The position numbers and the translations under genes were made by a program. This document shows positions 7,459 through 11,176 of a stretch of DNA of 11,176 nt, piece by piece. The first letter of the stretch is position 1. The number at the start of each line of letters is the position of its first letter. The DNA comes from Comamonadaceae bacterium (lineage in GTDB: Bacteria > Pseudomonadota > Gammaproteobacteria > Burkholderiales > Burkholderiaceae_C): contig CANHUM010000026.1 of assembly GCA_947463845.1 (NCBI GenBank), positions 1-11,176 on the forward strand, written 5' to 3'. Under the pieces are notes generated by a model. That model was not told the origin of the DNA. It saw nothing but the letters and a program-made list of their open reading frames with translations, and did no database searches.

Positions 7459-7504
7459 GTTCTGGAAATATTAATCACTGAACTTTGACATGGTTTTGTG
7501 ACAA
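7459..7504 (-). promoter_or_regulatory. Candidate control region of the gap-arsJ-arsR operon
   Basis: The 46 bases upstream of the dehydrogenase gene hold an imperfect inverted repeat, GTTCTG (7459-7464) and CACTGAAC (7476-7483), centred on an A/T-rich core with ATATTAAT. A minus-strand TAATAT (7473-7468) is a candidate -10 and falls inside the repeat, where a bound repressor would block polymerase. No good -35 is spaced 16-18 bases away. Further upstream TTGACA (7485-7490) and TGACAA (7499-7504) form a second near-palindrome with TGWCA half-sites that resemble PhoB repeats. Which protein binds is unknown; an ArsR operator is a reasonable guess. Confidence 0.35.
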
Positions 7505-7593
7505 GGAAATGACGATTCTGAATTTCATGGCAGTAGCGCGCAGGGGGAGACTGATTTCGAAAAAAACTCAAAACCGACTTTAGAATGAGCGTT

Positions 7594-7627
7594 TTGACAC
7601 ACAGTTGTCACAATCGACCGATAAAGT
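7594..7627 (+). promoter_or_regulatory. Pho box and -10 element of the pstS promoter
   Basis: TTGACAC and TTGTCAC are separated by ACAG (7594-7611), the 7-4-7 layout of a PhoB box; the second repeat matches the consensus CTGTCAC at 6/7. TAAAGT (7622-7627), a 4/6 match to the -10 hexamer, starts exactly 10 bases after the box, as before ppk1. The predicted leader is about 55 bases to the pstS ATG. PstS is a canonical PhoB target, so function fits site. Confidence 0.75.
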
Positions 7628-7688
7628 TCAGTCAGTCCTCAAGCAGATCTGAGGCGAATTTGATTTACACCCTGAACCAGGAGTTGAT

Positions 7689-8711
7689 ATGTTGAAAATG
7701 AAATCTTTTGTGGCAGCCATTGGCCTGAGCGCCATTGCGGCCACCAGCTGGGCGGCCGACATCACTGGCGCCGGCGCTACTTTCCCCTTCCCAATTTATG
7801 CCAAGTGGGCAGAAGCTTACAAAAAGGAAACCGGTGTGGGTCTGAACTATCAGTCCATCGGTTCTTCCGGCGGCATCCGCCAGATCCGCGCCAAGACCGT
7901 GGCTTTTGGTGCGACAGACGCGCCTCTGTCTGGTGCTGACCTGGACAAGGACGGCATGGTCCAATTCCCCGCCATCATTGGCGGCACCGTGCCAGTCTTC
8001 AACCTGGACGGTTTCGGCAAAGGTGAGCTGCGTGTGACAGGCCCTGTACTGGCCGAAATGTTCATGGGCAAAATCAGCAAGTGGAACGACCCCAAGCTGG
8101 CCGCTTTGAACCCTGGCAAGCGCCTGCCTGACACCGCCATCACCGTGGTGCACCGCGCGGACGGTTCGGGTACCACCTTCAACTGGACAGATTACCTGTC
8201 CACCGTCAGCAAAGAATGGGCAGACACCGTGGGTAAGGGCGCAGCAGTCAAATGGCCAGCACCTACCTCGGTTGGCGGCAAGGGCAACGAAGGTGTAGCC
8301 GCGAACGTTACCCGCACCAAGGGCAGCATTGGTTATGTCGAATACGCCTATGCCAAGCGCAACAACATTGCGGTCATGGCCCTGCAAAACAAGGCCGGCA
8401 ACTTTGTGATGCCTGACGATGAGACCTTCGCTGCTGCGGCTGCTGGTGCTGACTGGTTCAGCGTGCCTGGCATGGGCTTGTCCATCGTGGACCAGCCTGG
8501 CGCCAAGTCCTACCCAGTGACCACGGCCTCGTTCATCTTGATGTACAAAACACCCGTCGACAAAGCCCAGTCTGCCGAAGTTCTGAAGTTCTTTGACTGG
8601 TCTTTCAAGAATGGCAAAAAGATGGCGCTGGAATTGGAGTACGTACCCCTGCCCGACGCCTTGACCAATCAGATCCGTCAGCGCGTCTGGAACCAGATCA
8701 ACACCATGTGA
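7689..8711 (+). CDS. pstS: Periplasmic phosphate-binding protein PstS
   Basis: PstS is the periplasmic receptor that captures orthophosphate and hands it to the PstCAB importer. The 340-residue precursor has a Sec signal peptide: positively charged MLKMK, hydrophobic FVAAIGLSAIAAT, and a likely signal peptidase I cut after Ala22 (SWA|AD). The mature protein begins with the family hallmark TGAGATFPFPIYAKW (26-40). Phosphate-contacting loops are recognisable: Thr31-Phe32, the GSSGG loop (58-62), Asp77 in GATDAPLSG, and HRADGSGTTFNWTDYL (155-170) with Arg156, Asp158 and Ser160-Thr162. There is no lipobox Cys, so it should be a soluble periplasmic protein. Start: AGGAG at 7679-7683 lies 5 bases before ATG 7689, favouring it over Met4. 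It is the first gene of pstSCAB, under the Pho box at 7594-7611 and followed by a hairpin that may limit read-through. A homologous PstS cannot always exclude arsenate. Confidence 0.97.
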   Translation: MLKMKSFVAAIGLSAIAATSWAADITGAGATFPFPIYAKWAEAYKKETGVGLNYQSIGSSGGIRQIRAKTVAFGATDAPLSGADLDKDGMVQFPAIIGGTVPVFNLDGFGKGELRVTGPVLAEMFMGKISKWNDPKLAALNPGKRLPDTAITVVHRADGSGTTFNWTDYLSTVSKEWADTVGKGAAVKWPAPTSVGGKGNEGVAANVTRTKGSIGYVEYAYAKRNNIAVMALQNKAGNFVMPDDETFAAAAAGADWFSVPGMGLSIVDQPGAKSYPVTTASFILMYKTPVDKAQSAEVLKFFDWSFKNGKKMALELEYVPLPDALTNQIRQRVWNQINTM

Positions 8712-8740
8712 TGATGTGTGGGGTTGAATGATTCGACCCA

Positions 8741-8782
8741 AGACCACCGACTCTCCTGATGAGTGTCGGTGGTTTGTTTTTC
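8741..8782 (+). terminator. Hairpin with T-tract between pstS and pstC
   Basis: A perfect 9-bp stem, ACCACCGAC (8743-8751) with GTCGGTGGT (8765-8773), is extended by two more pairs including a G-U wobble and closes over a 13-base loop. It is followed directly by TTTGTTTTT. This is the form of an intrinsic terminator. Inside an operon it is likely partial, letting pstS be made in excess over the membrane genes, and it may also protect the pstS mRNA 3' end. Confidence 0.8.
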
Positions 8783-8816
8783 CTTCTGTTCAATTTGTTT
8801 GTTTGCTGTTGAGACC

Positions 8817-9809
8817 ATGAATACCTCCCAATCACCGACCTCATCAGATGACGGTATGCAAAGCGTCAACATGGCAGCGATCGCCAAACGGCAGCACTTG
8901 CAAGACGTTGTTTTTCACCGCACCACACAGTCGTTTTCATTGCTGGTCTTGATCGCGTTGGTCGGTATCATCGTCTCTCTTTTCATCAACGCTTGGCCCA
9001 CCTTTGCCAAGTTTGGTGCCCACTTCTTGTGGTATGTCGAGTGGGACATCATTAACCAGGAATTTGGTGCTGCGATTTCCATCGTTGGCACGGTTTTGAG
9101 TGCGGGCATGGCCATGTTGCTGGCAGTGCCACTCGCGTTCGGCATTGCGGTTTTCCTCACCGAGACTTGCCCAGTCTGGCTGCGCCGCCCTTTGGGTACG
9201 GCCGTTGAATTGTTGGCAGCCGTGCCTTCCATCATTTACGGCATGTTTGGTTTGTTTGTTTTTGCGCCTGTTTACGCTGATTATTTGCAAGTGCCACTGC
9301 AGTCGGTGTTGGGTGGCATGCCCATGGTGGGTTGGTTGTTTGGCGGCGCTACGAACGGTTTGGGCATCATGGCGGCAGGCATCATCCTGGCTTTTATGGT
9401 GCTGCCCTTTGTGGCTGCTGTGATGCGCGATGTGTTTGAAATTACGCCGCCTATCCTGCGCGAGTCGGCTTATGGTTTGGGCTGCACCACCTGGGAAGTG
9501 GTGCGCAAAGTTGTTTTGCCTTACACCCAGACGGGCGTGATTGGGGGCATCATGCTGGGTTTAGGTCGCGCCCTGGGCGAGACCATGGCAGTGACTTTTG
9601 TGATCGGTAACGCCAACCGCATGCCCACAACCCTGTTTTCTCCGGGTACATCGATTGCATCTGTGTTGGCCAATGAATTTGGCGAGGCCGAAGGCCTGCA
9701 TTTCAACACCTTGTTTGCGCTGGGCTTCATGTTGTTCTGCATCACTTTCGTGGTGTTGGCCTTGGCCAAGTGGCTGATCGTTCGTACCGAAAAGGCCAAA
9801 GGCAGTTGA
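8817..9809 (+). CDS. pstC: Phosphate ABC transporter permease PstC
   Basis: PstC is one of the two inner-membrane permease subunits of the PstSCAB importer. The 330-residue protein has a polar cytoplasmic N-terminus (1-38) and about six membrane segments, near 40-60, 84-116, 130-152, 181-203, 241-264 and 297-321. The cytoplasmic coupling loop that docks on PstB is clear: ILRESAYGLGCTTWEVVRKVVLP (213-235), an EAA-type motif. The family motif GRALGETMAV (250-259) follows. Start: an in-frame GTG at 8763 would add 18 residues but lies within the loop of the terminator-like hairpin, and the added segment is unlike PstC. ATG 8817 is preferred although its Shine-Dalgarno is weak (GAG only). Low initiation strength would fit a membrane subunit needed in smaller amounts than PstS. 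The gap to pstA is 52 bases with no visible signal. Confidence 0.95.
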   Translation: MNTSQSPTSSDDGMQSVNMAAIAKRQHLQDVVFHRTTQSFSLLVLIALVGIIVSLFINAWPTFAKFGAHFLWYVEWDIINQEFGAAISIVGTVLSAGMAMLLAVPLAFGIAVFLTETCPVWLRRPLGTAVELLAAVPSIIYGMFGLFVFAPVYADYLQVPLQSVLGGMPMVGWLFGGATNGLGIMAAGIILAFMVLPFVAAVMRDVFEITPPILRESAYGLGCTTWEVVRKVVLPYTQTGVIGGIMLGLGRALGETMAVTFVIGNANRMPTTLFSPGTSIASVLANEFGEAEGLHFNTLFALGFMLFCITFVVLALAKWLIVRTEKAKGS

Positions 9810-9861
9810 TGTGCCACGACCTTGGCCATGAACCCTCCATTTCACTGAATCGACCCCGACC

Positions 9862-10719
9862 ATGATGATGCAACCCTCACCTCTTTATCGCAAGCGCAAG
9901 CGCACCAACCTGATTGGCTTGACGATGTCCATGATCGCCATGAGCCTGGGTTTGATCGCCTTGTTCTGGATTTTGTTCGTGCTGTTCTCCAACGGCTTGG
10001 CGGCTTTGGAGCTGACGCTGTTCACCAATGACACGCCAGCGCCCGGCTCCGAAGGTGGTGGTTTGCGCAACGCCATCGTGGGCAGCTTGATGATCGTGGG
10101 CTTGGCTGTGGCGGTGTCCACGCCCATTGGCATCCTGGCGGGCATTTACCTGACCGAGTACGGCGACACCAGCAAGACGGCAGAGTTCACACGTTTTGTG
10201 ACCGACATCATGTTGTCAGCCCCCTCCATTGTCTTGGGTTTGTTCGTGTATGCGATTGCTGTGGCCACGGTGGGCAATTTTTCGGGTTATGCAGGCAGTC
10301 TGGCGCTGTCGCTGATTGCCATCCCTGTGGTCATGCGCACCACCGAAAACATGCTGCGCCTGGTGCCCGGCAGCTTGCGTGAGGCTGCATTTGCCTTGGG
10401 GGCACCACGCTGGAAGGTCTCCACGATGGTGACATTGCGTGCAGCCAAGAGTGGCGTCATCACGGGCTTGTTGCTGGCGGTGGCCCGCATCAGTGGTGAA
10501 ACCGCCCCCTTGCTGTTCACGGCACTGAACAACCAGTTCTACAGCACCAACATGGAAGCGCCCATGGCTAATCTCCCTGTAGTGATTTTCCAGTTTGCCA
10601 TGAGCCCTTACGAGAACTGGATCCAGTTGGCTTGGGGCGGTGCGCTGCTGATCACATTGGCCGTGTTGGCCTTGAACATCCTGGCCCGCGTGTTCTTCCG
10701 CGAAAAAGTCAAAGCTTGA
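9862..10719 (+). CDS. pstA: Phosphate ABC transporter permease PstA
   Basis: PstA pairs with PstC to form the phosphate channel in the inner membrane. The 285-residue protein starts with a basic stretch (YRKRKRTN) and has about six membrane segments, near 17-43, 71-97, 117-137, 145-158, 198-218 and 256-277. The EAA coupling loop is LREAAFALGAPRWKVSTMVTL (172-192; first half LREAAFALGAPRWKV). The family motif ARISGETAPLLF (208-219) follows, then a periplasmic FYSTNMEAPMANLPVVIFQF segment typical of PstA. Three consecutive ATG codons (9862, 9865, 9868) are possible starts and none has a strong Shine-Dalgarno. The gene is complete, and pstB begins 21 bases after its stop. Confidence 0.95.
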   Translation: MMMQPSPLYRKRKRTNLIGLTMSMIAMSLGLIALFWILFVLFSNGLAALELTLFTNDTPAPGSEGGGLRNAIVGSLMIVGLAVAVSTPIGILAGIYLTEYGDTSKTAEFTRFVTDIMLSAPSIVLGLFVYAIAVATVGNFSGYAGSLALSLIAIPVVMRTTENMLRLVPGSLREAAFALGAPRWKVSTMVTLRAAKSGVITGLLLAVARISGETAPLLFTALNNQFYSTNMEAPMANLPVVIFQFAMSPYENWIQLAWGGALLITLAVLALNILARVFFREKVKA

Positions 10720-10740
10720 TTGAAAGACAAGGTATCAAAA

Positions 10741-11176
10741 ATGCCCAATACATCCCAAACGCCCATCAAGAATGCGATTGAAATTCGCAATCTGAGTTTT
10801 TATTACGGCACTTTCAAGGGCCTCAAAGACGTCAACCTCAACATCGCCGAAAACAAGGTGACGGCGTTCATCGGTCCTTCGGGTTGTGGCAAATCGACCC
10901 TGTTGCGCACACTCAACCGCATGTACAGCTTGTACCCAGGCCAGCGTGCAGAGGGTGAAATCAGCCTATATGGCACCAACATTCTGGACAAGAAACAGGA
11001 TTTGAACCTGTTGCGTGCGCAGGTCGGCATGGTGTTCCAAAAGCCCACACCGTTTCCCATGTCCATTTACGACAACATTGCCTTTGGTGTGCGCCTTTAT
11101 GAAAACCTGAGCCGCTCTGACATGGACGATCGGGTCGAGTGGGCCCTTTCCAAGGCCGCCATCTGGAATGAGGTGA
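10741..11176 (+). CDS. pstB: Phosphate ABC transporter ATPase PstB (3'-truncated by window edge)
   Basis: PstB is the cytoplasmic ATPase that drives phosphate import through PstCA. Only the first 145 residues lie in the window; the usual length is about 260. Visible are the A-loop aromatic pair FYYG (20-23), the Walker A motif GPSGCGKST (45-53), TLNRM (57-61), and the Q-loop [20 protein letters not shown] (97-116) with Gln100, whose PFPMSIYDN wording is specific to PstB. The ABC signature, Walker B and switch His lie beyond the edge. The ATG at 10741 has AAGG 8 bases upstream and is 21 bases after pstA, so it is in the same operon. phoU commonly follows in this arrangement but is not in view. 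Confidence 0.96.
   Translation, partial: MPNTSQTPIKNAIEIRNLSFYYGTFKGLKDVNLNIAENKVTAFIGPSGCGKSTLLRTLNRMYSLYPGQRAEGEISLYGTNILDKKQDLNLLRAQVGMVFQKPTPFPMSIYDNIAFGVRLYENLSRSDMDDRVEWALSKAAIWNEV

Noticed and set aside
7485..7502. Possible second plus-strand Pho box (TTGACAT, GGTT, TTGTGAC) for pstS
   Set aside because: The second repeat has a mismatch in the core and no -10 lies 10 bases downstream; kept only as part of the uncertain gap control region.
6399..7571. Longer 390-residue form of the dehydrogenase starting at 7571
   Set aside because: GAPDH proteins begin at the Rossmann strand, which starts at Met 7442 with a good Shine-Dalgarno; the extension would cover the promoter region.
7665..8747. 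360-codon open frame on the minus strand
   Set aside because: Antisense to pstS across its full length, with no family resemblance; it is a shadow of the GC-biased third positions of pstS.
8763..8816. GTG start for pstC at 8763
   Set aside because: The codon sits in the loop of the terminator-like hairpin, and the added 18 residues do not resemble PstC.

Overview
The window reads as a chromosomal segment of a betaproteobacterium, most likely order Burkholderiales and perhaps Comamonadaceae-like. This is inferred from the character of the encoded proteins and moderately GC-rich codon use; no rRNA or other marker gene is present. The theme is phosphate and its toxic analogue arsenate. Eleven genes are supported, ten complete and one cut by the right edge. 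I see no tRNA, rRNA, CRISPR array or insertion sequence.

Left block (126-3141): ppk1 (polyphosphate kinase) and sixA (phosphohistidine phosphatase) run rightward. They converge with a leftward gene for a Lys/Pro/Ala-rich, histone-like protein with a ribbon-helix-helix-like C-terminus. A good Pho box (69-86) sits in front of ppk1.

Middle block (3231-7442, all leftward): in transcription order, an ArsJ-associated glyceraldehyde-3-phosphate dehydrogenase, arsJ (MFS organoarsenical exporter), an ArsR-type repressor with a Cys-rich tail, then ppx (exopolyphosphatase). The first three are packed with a 1-nt gap and a 4-nt overlap and form the known Gapdh/ArsJ arsenate resistance pathway. The dehydrogenase makes 1-arseno-3-phosphoglycerate, and ArsJ exports it. 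No arsenate reductase or arsenite pump is seen in the window.

Right block (7594-11176, rightward): pstS, pstC, pstA and the 5' part of pstB, the high-affinity phosphate ABC importer. A Pho box with the same geometry as the ppk1 one lies before pstS. A terminator-like hairpin separates pstS from pstC.

The picture is a phosphate-starvation locus (import by Pst, storage by Ppk, mobilisation by Ppx) with an arsenate detoxification operon between ppx and pstS, divergent from the importer that can also admit arsenate. Each component belongs to a known family. The less ordinary features are the embedding itself, the shared 246-bp gap/pstS control region, and the histone-like gene beside the polyphosphate genes.
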